DNA of 64,000 nucleotides from Serinicoccus chungangensis (GTDB lineage Bacteria; Actinomycetota; Actinomycetes; Actinomycetales; Dermatophilaceae): NCBI RefSeq assembly GCF_001483745.1, contig NZ_LQBL01000005.1, positions 13,874 to 77,873 of the forward strand, read 5' to 3'. Shown piece by piece: positions 33,825 to 43,010 of this stretch (position 1 is its first letter; each line of letters starts with the position of its first letter). The notes under the pieces were generated by a model. It saw only the letters and a program-made list of their open reading frames with translations, ran no database searches and was not told where the DNA came from. The position numbers and the translations under genes were made by a program.

Positions 33825-35111
33825 TCAGTGGGACCGCAGTGCTTCGGCCGCCTCCCGGTCGACACGGCGCGGCCCGGTGTAGACCCCCCGCAGCCGAAAC
33901 CGCATGCCCGGCTCGGCGAGCTCCTCGATGGCGTGGGCGGTCCACCCCGCGGTGCGGGCGCACGCGAAGATCGCCGGGCCGGCGTCCCGCGGCAGGTCGT
34001 GGGCGAGCACGAGCGCGGCCAGGGCGAGGTCGACGTTGAGCACCCAGCCGCGCCGTTCGGCCAGCTCGACCTCCAGCAGCGAGATCGTGTCGGCGAGGTC
34101 GCGCCCGGCGTCCGGCAGCACCCGGTCGAGCAGCAGCCGGGCCCGCGGGTCGACCTCGGTGTAGACGACGTGCCCGAAGCCCGGCGGAGGCCCCTCGGCC
34201 AGCGCCGCGGCGAGCGCGCCGCGCGGGTCCTGGACCGCGCCGCGCAGCCAGTCCAGTGCCTGCACCGACGCCCCGACGTGCACCGGGCTGTCCGCGGCGG
34301 CCAGCCCGGCCAGCAGCGCGGAGTACCCGTCCGCCCCCGCCGAGACCGCCACCCGCACCGCGGTCGTCGACACCGCGAGGTCGTGGTCGGCCAGCAGGAC
34401 CAGGGCCAGGTCGAGCAGGTCGACCGGCAGCCCCAGGTATGCCGCCAGCACCGGGGCGAGAGCCCCGTCGCCGGACCCGTCGCCCGCCTCGCCGGACCCG
34501 TCGCCCGCCTGGCCGGACCCGTCGCCCGCCTCGCGGGTCCGCTCGGCAGCCTCCCGGGGCCACCTGCCTCCCAGGGAGCTGCCCACCGCCACCGCCATCG
34601 CCCGCACCGACCGGGTGCCGGCGGTCGCGAACGCCCGAGGGCTGCGGTCGTGCCGGCCGAGGTCGCTCGACCCGGCCACGAGGACCGCGTGCTTGCACCG
34701 GTCGAGCACGCGTGTCTCCCGCGGCAGCGCAGCCATGAGCGCGTCCACCGGCGCGCGCGGCATCGGCACCGCCGGCGCCGTCTCCCCGCGCACCCCGACG
34801 AGCAGGTCCCGCACCTCCTCGAAGGTCCAGGCGCCCGCGAGGTCGCGCACGTCGTGCCCGCGGTAGGCCAGGGCGCCCGGTCCCACCTGCGTGACCGCGG
34901 TCCGCACGTCCTCGCTGGTGGCCCGGGGGGAGGTGCGCCGCCCCGACCGGCCGCGCCCGAGCGCCTGCACGTCCTGGAGCGCGAAGACGCTCCCCGTGCC
35001 GGGCTCGCGCCGCAGCGGCGAGAGCACCCCGCGGCTGACGTAGGCATACACCGTCTGCGTCTTGACCCCGAGGTAGTCGGCCACCTGGGCGGTGGTGAGC
35101 TCCCCGCTCAT
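33825..35111 (-). CDS. Citrate-synthase-fold protein with N-terminal MerR/excisionase-type HTH
   Basis: The 428-residue protein starts with a helix-turn-helix, LTTAQVADYLGVKTQTVYAYVSRGVL, followed by the wing with FALQDVQALGRG. Residues about 75-420 have the citrate synthase fold. Catalytic equivalents are His in DSPVHVGAS, His in GFGHVVYTEVDPRA, and Asp in NVDLALAALVL. Near residues 190-225 there is a GDGSG-type repeat linker encoded by tandem DNA. It is divergent from citA with a pair of GTTGA/TCAAC palindromes between, the first starting right at its start codon. It may be a regulator that uses the citrate-synthase fold as sensor, which is inference. Similar HTH fusions are widespread but poorly studied. 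Confidence 0.82.
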   Translation of the reverse strand: MSGELTTAQVADYLGVKTQTVYAYVSRGVLSPLRREPGTGSVFALQDVQALGRGRSGRRTSPRATSEDVRTAVTQVGPGALAYRGHDVRDLAGAWTFEEVRDLLVGVRGETAPAVPMPRAPVDALMAALPRETRVLDRCKHAVLVAGSSDLGRHDRSPRAFATAGTRSVRAMAVAVGSSLGGRWPREAAERTREAGDGSGQAGDGSGEAGDGSGDGALAPVLAAYLGLPVDLLDLALVLLADHDLAVSTTAVRVAVSAGADGYSALLAGLAAADSPVHVGASVQALDWLRGAVQDPRGALAAALAEGPPPGFGHVVYTEVDPRARLLLDRVLPDAGRDLADTISLLEVELAERRGWVLNVDLALAALVLAHDLPRDAGPAIFACARTAGWTAHAIEELAEPGMRFRLRGVYTGPRRVDREAAEALRSH

Positions 35112-35143
35112 GTTGATGTGATCAACGTTGACACGAGATCAAC
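35112..35143. promoter_or_regulatory. Pair of GTTGA/TCAAC palindromes between the two citrate synthase genes
   Basis: GTTGATGTGATCAAC at 35112-35126 is perfect (arms GTTGAT and ATCAAC). GTTGACACGAGATCAAC at 35127-35143 has the same arms with a 7-base spacer. They abut and cover the whole space beside the HTH gene start and end 20 bases before citA. This is the likely operator of the HTH-citrate synthase protein; a leaderless message for that gene is implied. Confidence 0.78.
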
Positions 35144-35163
35144 CCTAGCGGCACGCTCGGCGC

Positions 35164-36300
35164 ATGAGCACGCAGATCGCCCCGCCCGGCCTCAAGGGCC
35201 TCGTCGTCGCCCGCACCCGGACCGGGGACGTCCGTGGCCAGGAGGGGTTCTACCACTTCCGCGAGTACTCCGCGGTCGAGCTGGCGCGGCACCGCACCTT
35301 CGAGGACGTCGCGCACCTCATGGTCGAGGGGCACCTGCCCGACGAGGGCGAGTCCGCCGCCTTCGCCGCCGAGCTGGCCGCCGCGTCGACGCTCCCGCAC
35401 GCGCTCCTCGAGCAGCTGCTGGCGATCGCACGATCCGGCCCGGACCGCGGCTCGCTGGCCCGGCTGCGCACGGCCGTCTCGCTGCTGGGGTCGGTCGAGG
35501 AGTTCCCCGCGACCTACGGCGCCGGCGCCGACCAGGTGCGCGCCGGCGTCGTCCGGCTCATCGGGGTCGTCCCCGTGCTGCAGGCGGCCCTCTTCCGGTT
35601 GCGCGCCGGTATGCCGCCGCTCGAGCCGCGCCCCGAGCTCGGCGCCGGCGGCAGCTGGTTGTGGATGCTCACCGGTGAGGAGCCGGCGCCGGAGCACGCG
35701 GCGGCCGTGACGGCATACCTCGTCAGCACCGTCGACCACGGCTTCAGCGCGTCGACCTTCACCGCCCGCGTGGTCACCTCCGCCGGCGCCGACGTGGCCT
35801 CCGCCGTCTGCGCGGCGATCGGGACCTTCTCCGGGCCGCTGCACGGCGGGGCGCCGGACCGGGCGCTGGACTCCCTCGACGAGATCGGCACCCCCGACCG
35901 GGCCCGGGAGTGGGTGCGCGAGCGGGTGGCCGCCGGCGAGCGGATCATGGGGTTCGGGCACGCGGTCTACCGGACCACCGACCCCAGGGCGGTGCTCCTG
36001 CGCGAGCACGCCCAGGCGCTGGGGGGACCGCTGGCCGAGCTGGCGGTGCAGGTCGAGCGCGAGGTGGTCGACGCCCTCGCCGAGCTCAAGCCGGGGCGCG
36101 AGCTGCACACCAACGTGGAGTACTACGCCGGTGTCGTCATGGAGCAGTGCGGGATCCCCCGGGAGATGTTCACGCCGACCTTCGCGACCGCCCGGATCGT
36201 GGGGTGGGGCGCCCATATCCTGGAGCAGTCGGGTGACCCGCGCATCATCCGACCGGCGGCGGAGTACGTCGGTCCGGAGGCACCCGCGCCGCTGCCCTGA
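35164..36300 (+). CDS. citA: Citrate synthase type 2 (CitA-like)
   Basis: The 378-residue protein is a short-type citrate/2-methylcitrate synthase. Catalytic residues appear as GPLHGGAPDRAL (His), GFGHAVYRTTDPRA (His) and TNVEYYAGVVMEQ, with Glu at the place of the catalytic Asp as in actinobacterial CitA proteins. RIVGWGAHILEQ closes the active site. The reaction condenses acetyl-CoA (or propionyl-CoA) with oxaloacetate. ATG 35164 follows the operator pair by 20 bases. The next gene (SRPBCC) begins 10 bases after its stop, so it may be co-transcribed. Confidence 0.88.
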   Translation: MSTQIAPPGLKGLVVARTRTGDVRGQEGFYHFREYSAVELARHRTFEDVAHLMVEGHLPDEGESAAFAAELAAASTLPHALLEQLLAIARSGPDRGSLARLRTAVSLLGSVEEFPATYGAGADQVRAGVVRLIGVVPVLQAALFRLRAGMPPLEPRPELGAGGSWLWMLTGEEPAPEHAAAVTAYLVSTVDHGFSASTFTARVVTSAGADVASAVCAAIGTFSGPLHGGAPDRALDSLDEIGTPDRAREWVRERVAAGERIMGFGHAVYRTTDPRAVLLREHAQALGGPLAELAVQVEREVVDALAELKPGRELHTNVEYYAGVVMEQCGIPREMFTPTFATARIVGWGAHILEQSGDPRIIRPAAEYVGPEAPAPLP

Positions 36301-36310
36301 GGAGGCGACC

Positions 36311-36895
36311 GTGACCGGACGCGAGGAGGGCAGCCGCGTGCCGGCTGCCCGCCTGCCCTGGGTCTGGGGGGCCTCGGAGGCGGAGGTCGCGGGGCGGTAC
36401 GCCTGCGACCGGCTCACCGACGCGGCGCCGGGGTCGGTGCGCCCGGTGCGGCTGGTGCGGGCGATCGGGGTCGCCGCCCCCGCCGAGAGCGTGTGGGTCT
36501 GGCTGGGCAACCTGCGGCTGGCTCCCTACAGCTACGACTGGCTGGACAACCTCGGCCGCCGCTCGCCCCGGACGCCGGCCCACCACCTGGGCCCGCTCGA
36601 GCCGGGGCAGCGGGTCATGACGATCTTCACGGTCATCCACGTCGACCAGGGGTCCGAGCTGACGATCCGCACGCGCGAGGGCCTCGGGACCCGACTGTTC
36701 GGGGGCGTGCGGGTGTCCTACCGCGTGGTGCCCGAGCAGCCCGACCGCTCCCGCCTGGTCGCCGTGCTCCTGCTGGAGACCGGCACGGGGTGGCTCGCGC
36801 GCGGGCGGGCGCGGGCCCTGGCCTGGGGCGACCTGGTCATGATGCGCCGGCAGCTGCGGACGCTGCGCGACCTGGCCGAGGCCACCCCCCGGTAG
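36311..36895 (+). CDS. SRPBCC-like protein
   Basis: The 194-residue protein has an SRPBCC pattern: VRAIGVAAPAESVWVWLGNLRLAPYSYDWLDNLGRRSPRTP, GQRVMTIFTVIHVDQGSELTI, VSYRVVPEQPDRSRLVAVLLLETG and a C-terminal helix with MMRRQLRTLRDLAE. The start is GTG 36311, ten bases after the citA stop. The long N-terminal section before the fold (about 45 residues) is unusual. It may bind a lipid-like ligand; the citA context does not say which. Confidence 0.75.
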   Translation: MTGREEGSRVPAARLPWVWGASEAEVAGRYACDRLTDAAPGSVRPVRLVRAIGVAAPAESVWVWLGNLRLAPYSYDWLDNLGRRSPRTPAHHLGPLEPGQRVMTIFTVIHVDQGSELTIRTREGLGTRLFGGVRVSYRVVPEQPDRSRLVAVLLLETGTGWLARGRARALAWGDLVMMRRQLRTLRDLAEATPR

Positions 36896-36940
36896 TCTCT
36901 CGCCGACCGCCCGCCTGTCCCTGCCGTCCCGAGGAGCCGC

Positions 36941-37948
36941 ATGCCCACGCCACCCCCCGGCCCCACCTCCGTCACGCTCACGGCGCCCGGCCTCCGCGTC
37001 GACCTCCTCAGCACCGGCGCGGCCATCGCCAGGGTGGAGCTCACCGACGGCCACGGGGACGGCCCGGTGGACGTCGTCCTCGGCCACGCCGACCTGGCCG
37101 ACTACGGCCGGGTCCGCGACTTCCAGGGGGCCACGATCGGGCGGGTCGCCAACCGCATCGACGCCGGCCGGTTCCGGCTCGGCGACCGCCCGGTCGAGGT
37201 GCCGCCCGACCCGGACGAGCCGCACGCGCTGCACGGCGGACCGGAGGGCTTCGACCAGCGCGAGTGGGCGCTCGTGGAGGCGACCGACGACCGCGCGACG
37301 TGGTCGCTCACCTCCCCGGACGGGGACCAGGGGTTCCCGGGCGAGGTCGAGGTCGAGGTGAGGTATGCCGTCACGCCCGGTCGCCTCACCGTCGAGCACC
37401 GCGCCACCACCGCGGCGCCGACGCCGGTCAGCCTGACCAACCACAGCTACTGGAACCTCGACGGGGAGGGCGCCGGCGACATCCTCGACCACACCCTGCA
37501 GGTCGACGCCGACACCTACCTGCCGGTGCGCCCCGACCAGATCCCGACCGGTGAGGTGCGCGACGTCAGCGGGTCCCCCTTCGACCTGCGCCGCCCCGTC
37601 GTCCTGGGCGAGGCACTGGCCGTCGACGACGAGCAGCTGGAGATCGGCCAGGGCTACGACCACCACCTCGTCGTGCCGGGCGGGGGCCTGCGCCGGCACG
37701 CGGTGCTGGTCGGCGGATCCGGCCGTCGCATGGAGGTGTGGAGCGACCGGCCCGGGCTCCAGGTGTATGCCGGCGCCCACTTCGACGGTACCGTCACCGG
37801 GCCGCGCGGGGTCGCCTACGGTCCGCGTGCCGGGATCGCGCTGGAGACCCAGGCCTTCCCCGACGCGGTGAACCAGCCGCACTTCCCGTCGGTCGTGCTG
37901 GAGCCGGGGCAGACCTACGCCTCGACCACCGAGTGGCGGTTCGGCTGA
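36941..37948 (+). CDS. galM: Aldose 1-epimerase (galactose mutarotase)
   Basis: The 335-residue protein has the galactose mutarotase beta-sandwich. Typical segments are YGRVRDFQGATIGRVANRI, HALHGGPEGFDQREW (first catalytic His in LHGG), LTNHSYWNL with the second catalytic His, and IALETQAFPDAVNQPHFPSVVL with the catalytic Glu. It interconverts alpha and beta anomers of galactose, glucose or related sugars. No gal operon is adjacent. Length and motif order are complete. Confidence 0.94.
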   Translation: MPTPPPGPTSVTLTAPGLRVDLLSTGAAIARVELTDGHGDGPVDVVLGHADLADYGRVRDFQGATIGRVANRIDAGRFRLGDRPVEVPPDPDEPHALHGGPEGFDQREWALVEATDDRATWSLTSPDGDQGFPGEVEVEVRYAVTPGRLTVEHRATTAAPTPVSLTNHSYWNLDGEGAGDILDHTLQVDADTYLPVRPDQIPTGEVRDVSGSPFDLRRPVVLGEALAVDDEQLEIGQGYDHHLVVPGGGLRRHAVLVGGSGRRMEVWSDRPGLQVYAGAHFDGTVTGPRGVAYGPRAGIALETQAFPDAVNQPHFPSVVLEPGQTYASTTEWRFG

Positions 37949-37970
37949 CCGGTCCGGACCCCGGGCCGCG

Positions 37971-39581
37971 TCAACCGGCCGGGACGTCGCGGCGTCGCAG
38001 GCCCACGAACCCGGACGCCAACAGGACGAGCCCCAGCACCGTGAGGACGGCGAGGGCCGCGGGCTGCGGGCCCTCCCCCACCACGTCCTGGCCGACGGCG
38101 AGGAAGGGGGTGGCGTCGAGCAGCCAGGACGGCAGGTCCAGGCCCGGGCCGAGGTAGGCCAGGGCCGCGGCGAGCGCGAAGACCCCCCAGCCCGCGACGG
38201 CGGCTCGGGGGAGCCAGCCGACGAGGGCCGTGCCCAGGCCGAGGAAGACCAGGACGGCGGGGAGCTGCGCGGCAGCCGCGCCGGTCACGTCACCGAGCCA
38301 GGCGTCGTCCCCGAGCGAGGCGGCGGCGCCGGCCCCGAGGGCGAGGGCACCCACGGCACCGACCATGAGGGCGCCGACGGTCACCACGAGCAGGCGCGGG
38401 CCGAGCCAGGCGCTCCGCGGGCGCGGGGCCGACAGGGCGACCTCCAGCCGCCCGCTCTCCTCCTCCCGGCGCCAGGACCCGACGCCGACGAGGACGTACG
38501 CCGTGACCAGCAGGGCCAGCATGACGAGGAAGGTCGACATCATCGGCGCCAGGACGAGGTCCGCCGCGCGTGCCTGCGCCTCGGGACCGGCCCCGAGGAA
38601 CGCGCCGAGCGCGGGGTTGTCGAGCACGGCGTCGACGATCTCCTGGGCCAGGGACCCGAAGACGGCCATGAGGGCCGCGGCGCCCAGGGCCCATCCCGCG
38701 ACCACCGCGCGCTGCTGGTGCCAGGCCAGCCCCAGCGAGGTCTGCAGGGACGCCGAGGCCCGGGCGTGCGTCCGGCGCGGCCGCAGCAGGGCGCCACCCA
38801 CGTCGCGCCGGCTGCGCAGCGCGACGGCGAGCGCGACCAGGCCGGCCCAGAGGAGCACCGGCAGCGCCAGCGGCCACCACCGGGCATCCTCGCCGAAGGC
38901 CCGGACCTCGTCCACCCAGCCGTGCGGGCTGGCCCAGACCAGGGCCCCCTCCCGCAGCGCCCCGAGCCCGCGGAGCAGGAAGGACACCAGCGTCAGCGCG
39001 AGGCCGATCCCCCAGACGGCCCGCGCGTGCTCCACCCCCTGGGCGGCCACGGCGGTGATGCCCACGAAGGCCAGTCCGAGCCCGGCGACCGCCAGGCCGT
39101 AGCGCAGCGCGCCGGCGGGGTCGGCACCGAAGGGCACCATCGCCGCGCCCACCGCGGCCCCGGTGACGACCGTCGCCGCGCTGACGAGCAGCACCGCCGC
39201 CGCGAGCGGGGCGTGGCGACCGATCCGAGCGGCGAGCAGCAGCTCGAGCCGTCCGGTCTCCTCCTCCCGCCGGGTGTGCCGGGTGGTGAGCGCGATCGCC
39301 ATGACCGGGACCGCGAAGGACAGGACGAAGCCGAACTCGTTGGCCAGCACCCCGCCCAGGGTGTCCAGCCCGGCCACCCGGCCGTTGATGACGGCGAGGG
39401 CGTCGCCGCCGAGGCTCTCGGCATACCCCGCGACCTTCTCCGGGGTGTCGTAGAGCGCGCTGATCGACGACCCGGTGAGCACCATGACGGCGGCCAGACC
39501 CACGACCCAGGCGAGCAGCGACCGCCACCCGGTGCGCAGGGCGATCCCGGTCATGGTGCCGACACCGGTCGTGGCGCTCAT
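37971..39581 (-). CDS. ABC transporter permease (ABC-2/tetronasin-type exporter)
   Basis: The 536-residue protein has about twelve hydrophobic helices in two ABC-2-like halves, each including a RREEE(S/T)GRLE motif ([21 protein letters not shown] and [20 protein letters not shown]). This duplication is the signature of the exporters of polyketide antibiotics such as tetronasin. The ATG overlaps the stop of the ATPase gene (ATGA). A TetR gene is first in the operon. Its natural substrate may be an antibiotic or lipid; not known. Confidence 0.9.
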   Translation of the reverse strand: MSATTGVGTMTGIALRTGWRSLLAWVVGLAAVMVLTGSSISALYDTPEKVAGYAESLGGDALAVINGRVAGLDTLGGVLANEFGFVLSFAVPVMAIALTTRHTRREEETGRLELLLAARIGRHAPLAAAVLLVSAATVVTGAAVGAAMVPFGADPAGALRYGLAVAGLGLAFVGITAVAAQGVEHARAVWGIGLALTLVSFLLRGLGALREGALVWASPHGWVDEVRAFGEDARWWPLALPVLLWAGLVALAVALRSRRDVGGALLRPRRTHARASASLQTSLGLAWHQQRAVVAGWALGAAALMAVFGSLAQEIVDAVLDNPALGAFLGAGPEAQARAADLVLAPMMSTFLVMLALLVTAYVLVGVGSWRREEESGRLEVALSAPRPRSAWLGPRLLVVTVGALMVGAVGALALGAGAAASLGDDAWLGDVTGAAAAQLPAVLVFLGLGTALVGWLPRAAVAGWGVFALAAALAYLGPGLDLPSWLLDATPFLAVGQDVVGEGPQPAALAVLTVLGLVLLASGFVGLRRRDVPAG

Positions 39582-40507
39582 CGGGCGTCCACCCGCTCGT
39601 CGTGCCCGGCATACGCCCGGAGGAAGAGGTCGTCCAGGCTCGGCGGGGTGACGGTGAGGGTATGGATCCCGGCGTCGTGCAGCACGCCGACCAGCCGGCC
39701 GACGGCGTCCGGCTCGACCGAGGCGACCACCTCGGTGCGACCCTGCTCGTCGGAGCCGGTCTCGACGTCGTCCACCCCGGGCAGGCCCTCCAGCGCGGGC
39801 GCGCGCTCGGTCACGGCGCGCACCGCCGAGTGGGTATGCCGCCGCAGGTCGGTGAGGGTGCCGGTCGTCACCGTCCGACCCGCCCGGATGATCGAGACCC
39901 GGTCGGCCAGCGCCTCGACCTCCCCGAGGATGTGGCTGGAGAGCAGGACCGTGGTGCCCTGCTCCCGACGCTCCCGCACCACCTGCTGGAAGACCTCCTC
40001 CATGAGCGGGTCCAGCCCCGAGGTCGGCTCGTCGAGGACGAGCAGCTCGGCGTCGGTGGCGAGGGCCGCGACGAGCGAGACCTTCTGGCGGTTGCCCTTC
40101 GAGTAGTCCCGGGCGCGGCGGGTCGGGTCCAGGTCGAAGCGCTCGACGAGCTCGGCGCGGCGGGACTCCTCGACCCGGCCGTGGGCCCGGGCCAGGATGT
40201 CGATGCACTGGCCCCCGCTGAGACCCGGCCACAGGGTGACGTCTCCGGGGACGTAGGCCAGCCGGGAGTGCAGCTCGACCGCCTCGGCCCACGGGTCGCC
40301 ACCGAAGAGCCGTGCGGTGCCGCCGTCCGCGCGCACCAGCCCCAGCAGGACCCGCAGGGTGGTGGACTTGCCGGCGCCGTTCGGGCCGAGGAAGCCGTGC
40401 ACCTCGCCGCGCTCGACGACGAGGTCGAGGCCGTCCAGGGCCGCGACGGAGCCGAAGGTCTTGCGTAGCCCAGAGATCTCGACGAGGCGGTCCGAGGAGG
40501 TGGTCAT
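39578..40507 (-). CDS. ABC transporter ATP-binding protein
   Basis: The 309-residue ATPase has Walker A GPNGAGKS, the Q-loop region VPGDVTLW, signature sequence YSKGNRQKV (in place of LSGGQ, as often in DrrA-like ATPases), Walker [16 protein letters not shown] and switch SSHIL. The DrrA-like C-terminal domain with [12 protein letters not shown] is present. It powers the permease encoded four bases downstream, and overlaps the TetR stop. Together they form a drug-export unit. Confidence 0.94.
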   Translation of the reverse strand: MTTSSDRLVEISGLRKTFGSVAALDGLDLVVERGEVHGFLGPNGAGKSTTLRVLLGLVRADGGTARLFGGDPWAEAVELHSRLAYVPGDVTLWPGLSGGQCIDILARAHGRVEESRRAELVERFDLDPTRRARDYSKGNRQKVSLVAALATDAELLVLDEPTSGLDPLMEEVFQQVVRERREQGTTVLLSSHILGEVEALADRVSIIRAGRTVTTGTLTDLRRHTHSAVRAVTERAPALEGLPGVDDVETGSDEQGRTEVVASVEPDAVGRLVGVLHDAGIHTLTVTPPSLDDLFLRAYAGHDERVDAR

Positions 40508-41148
40508 GTCGGGCGTCCTTCCGGTGGCGGTGCGTCGGTGAGCATGAGGGAGAAGAAGGAGTAGGCGTCGCGCCCCCACCGGTCGATGCCGCCGGAGCCG
40601 AGGGGGTCGAAGCCGAGCAGCTCGGTGAGCGGGTCGCGCAGGAGCACCGCACCGAGGTCCATGGCCAGGAGCAGCGCGGCGCGGACCTCGGGGTCGGGGC
40701 CGGGGTCGAGGACCCCGGCGTCCCGCCACAGGGTCAGCAGGTCCACGGTCATCCGGTGCCACCCCCGCAGCACCTCGCGGGCGCGCTCGTCATCGGCGAG
40801 GAGCATGCGGCGCAGGTAGGGCAGGACCGGTGAGTCGTCCGGGAAGACCTCGGCGAAGGACCCGAACTTCGCCTCGGCCGAGGCGTCGAACACCTCCGCG
40901 GCGGAGGTGGCGCCGCTCGCCCCGGACTCCTCGGGCGTGGGCATGAGCTCCTCGGTGAGGCGCAGGATGTGGTCGTCGCACGCCGCGCGCAGGCCCTCCT
41001 TGGAGCCGTAGTGGTGCAGCACCAGGGCCGGCGAGACCCCCGCGGCGGCCGCGATCCGGCGCACCGTGACGGCGTCGAAGCCGTCGTCGGCGAAGAGGCG
41101 CAGCGCGGCCTCCCGGATCCGCGCCTTCGGGGTGAGGTCTGAACGCAT
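40504..41148 (-). CDS. TetR family repressor of the ABC exporter
   Basis: The 214-residue protein has a Tet[54 protein letters not shown]. The ligand domain includes [27 protein letters not shown] 41148 lies inside one of two palindromes with CTGAAC/GTTCAG arms (41139-41154) while a second begins ten bases upstream, so the gene is almost certainly autoregulated. A start three codons upstream (ATG 41157) is possible. It is first in an overlapping three-gene unit with the exporter ATPase and permease. Confidence 0.93.
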   Translation of the reverse strand: MRSDLTPKARIREAALRLFADDGFDAVTVRRIAAAAGVSPALVLHHYGSKEGLRAACDDHILRLTEELMPTPEESGASGATSAAEVFDASAEAKFGSFAEVFPDDSPVLPYLRRMLLADDERAREVLRGWHRMTVDLLTLWRDAGVLDPGPDPEVRAALLLAMDLGAVLLRDPLTELLGFDPLGSGGIDRWGRDAYSFFSLMLTDAPPPEGRPT

Positions 41149-41175
41149 GTTCAGCATCCTAAACGATCGTTCAGG
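41139..41175. promoter_or_regulatory. Paired TetR operators at the exporter operon start
   Basis: CTGAACGCATGTTCAG (41139-41154) is a perfect 6-4-6 palindrome that includes the TetR start codon. CCTAAACGATCGTTCAGG (41158-41175) is an 18-bp palindrome with one mismatched pair. Centres are 20 bp apart, about two helical turns, as needed for cooperative TetR dimers. The rhomboid gene on the other side starts 52 bases away and may also be affected. Confidence 0.8.
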
Positions 41176-41227
41176 ATGCCGTCCAGTGCCCTTCCCGCCG
41201 ACCGGCCCCCTGGGCGATACTGGCGGG

Positions 41228-41824
41228 GTGAGCAGCTCGAGCCCGGCCACCTGGCGCCGCGACGCCCCCGCGTGGGCGCGGCGCGTCATACCCGTCGTGC
41301 TGCTGGTCGCCCTCATGTGGGTGACCGAGATCGTCGACCTGGTGCTGCCGCTGGACCTCGACCAGTTCGGCATCCGGCCGCGCGACCTCGGCTCGCTGCC
41401 CGCCGTCGTGCTGAGCCCCTTCCTCCACCTGGGGTTCGGCCACCTCATGGCCAACACGGTCGCCCTGCTCGTGCTCGGGTCGCTCCTGGCGCTGACCACC
41501 CGTCACCTCTGGGTCGTCACCGGCGGCGTGGTGCTGGTGAGCGGTCTCGGCGTCTGGCTGCTGGGCGGCCCGGGCACGGTGCACATCGGCGCGAGCGGCG
41601 TCGTCTACGGGTATGCCGCGTTCCTCGCCGTCTACGGGTTCGTCTCCCACCACCTGTGGCGGGCGCTGCTCGGCGTGCTGGTCATCCTGGTCTACGGCTC
41701 GATGATCTGGGGGGTGCTGCCGCTGCGCGAGGGGGTCTCCTGGCTCTCCCATCTCTTCGGGGCCGCCGCCGGGGTCGGCCTGGCGCTCTGGCTCGGCCGT
41801 CGCGACCGGGTCGCCCGGCACTGA
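41228..41824 (+). CDS. Rhomboid family intramembrane serine protease
   Basis: The 198-residue protein has six hydrophobic helices. Rhomboid residues are visible: HLxxN as HLMAN (His72, Asn76), the catalytic Ser in HIGASGVVYG (Ser123), and the catalytic His in SHLFG (His175). It would cleave membrane proteins within the bilayer. GTG 41228 is the only sensible start, giving a basic N-terminus (WRRDAPAWARRV). No substrate is suggested by the neighbours. It is divergent from the TetR gene. Confidence 0.9.
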   Translation: MSSSSPATWRRDAPAWARRVIPVVLLVALMWVTEIVDLVLPLDLDQFGIRPRDLGSLPAVVLSPFLHLGFGHLMANTVALLVLGSLLALTTRHLWVVTGGVVLVSGLGVWLLGGPGTVHIGASGVVYGYAAFLAVYGFVSHHLWRALLGVLVILVYGSMIWGVLPLREGVSWLSHLFGAAAGVGLALWLGRRDRVARH

Positions 41825-41858
41825 ACGGCGGAATCCTCGGGCGGGCGAGGTCGTTGAC

Positions 41859-42881
41859 GTGTCCATGAAACGCATCGGCTTCCTCTCCTTCGGCCACTGG
41901 ACCCCGCACCCCCAGTCGGCCACGCAGTCGGCCTCCGACGTCCTCCTGCAGTCGATCGACCTGGCGATCGCGGCGGAGGAGCTGGGCGCCGACGGGGCGT
42001 ACTACCGCGTGCACCACTTCGCCCGTCAGCTGGCCTCGCCGTTCCCGCTGCTGGCGGCGGTGGGCGCGCGCACGAAGCGCGTCGAGATCGGCACCGGCGT
42101 CATCGACATGCGCTACGAGAACCCGCTCTACATGGCCGAGGACGCCGGCGCGGCCGACCTCATCTCCGGCGGCCGCCTGCAGCTGGGGATCTCCCGCGGG
42201 AGCCCCGAGCAGGTCGTCGAGGGCTACCGCTGGTTCGGCCACGACCCTGCCGAGGGGGAGAGCGACGCCGACATGGCGCGGCGGCACACCGCACGCTTCC
42301 TCGAGGTGCTCTCCGGCGAGGGCTTCGCCCAGCCGAGCCCGCGCCCGATGTTCCCCAACCCCCCGGGGCTGCTGCGCGTCGAGCCGCACAGCGAGGGCCT
42401 GCGCGAGCGCATCTGGTGGGGCGCCGGGACCCGCGCCACCGCCGAGTGGGCGGGCACCCAGGGGATGAACCTCATGAGCTCCACCCTGCTCACCGAGGAC
42501 GCGGGCCTGCCCTTCCACCAGCTGCAGGCGCAGCAGATCCAGGTCTTCCAGGAGGCCTGGCGGGCCGCTGGGCACGCCGGCACCCCGCGGACCTCGGTGT
42601 CGCGCAGCATCTTCCCGCTCGTGGACGAGCGCGACCACGCCTACTTCGGGCTGGAGCGGCGCAGCACCGACCAGGTGGGTGTCATCGACGGGTCGCGCTC
42701 GACCTTCGGCAAGACGTATGCCGCGGAGCCCGACGAGCTGGCCCGTCAGCTGGCCGCCGACGAGGCCGTCGCGGCCGCGGACACGCTGCTGCTGACCGTG
42801 CCCAACCAGCTCGGCGTGGACTACTGCGCCCACGTCATCGAGGGCGTGCTGGACGTCGCGAAGGAGCTCGGCTGGCGCTGA
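41859..42881 (+). CDS. LLM class flavin-dependent oxidoreductase
   Basis: The 340-residue protein is a luciferase-like monooxygenase: RIGFLSFGHWTP, DLAIAAEELGADGAYYRVHHFA, RVEIGTGVIDMRYENPLYMAEDAGAADLISGGRLQLGISRG, and GLRERIWWGAGT. The AEDAGAADLISGGRLQLGIS region is the flavin-binding barrel segment. It uses reduced FMN or F420. The start is GTG 41859 or ATG 41865. It lies 35 bases after the rhomboid gene and ends before a strong palindrome. Confidence 0.9.
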   Translation: MSMKRIGFLSFGHWTPHPQSATQSASDVLLQSIDLAIAAEELGADGAYYRVHHFARQLASPFPLLAAVGARTKRVEIGTGVIDMRYENPLYMAEDAGAADLISGGRLQLGISRGSPEQVVEGYRWFGHDPAEGESDADMARRHTARFLEVLSGEGFAQPSPRPMFPNPPGLLRVEPHSEGLRERIWWGAGTRATAEWAGTQGMNLMSSTLLTEDAGLPFHQLQAQQIQVFQEAWRAAGHAGTPRTSVSRSIFPLVDERDHAYFGLERRSTDQVGVIDGSRSTFGKTYAAEPDELARQLAADEAVAAADTLLLTVPNQLGVDYCAHVIEGVLDVAKELGWR

Positions 42882-42945
42882 GCGGCCGGGCGGGCGTGGG
42901 CCGCGCTCGAGTCCCGGCCTGCCCAGGGAGGTCCGGCGACTCCTG

Positions 42946-42999
42946 CGCAGCAGGTGTTCCTCTGGCGTGATGCATCACCGCAGAGGAACACCTGCTGCG
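42946..42999. terminator. Long perfect palindrome (family B, copy 2), likely bidirectional terminator
   Basis: CGCAGCAGGTGTTCCTCTG at 42946-42964 pairs perfectly with 42981-42999 (19 bp). The loop contains the perfect 12-bp palindrome GTGATGCATCAC, offset by two mismatched pairs. It lies between convergent genes (LLM oxidoreductase and MFS). A diverged copy is at 19244-19293. Confidence 0.75.
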
Positions 43000-43010
43000 G
43001 ACGAGTGAGG

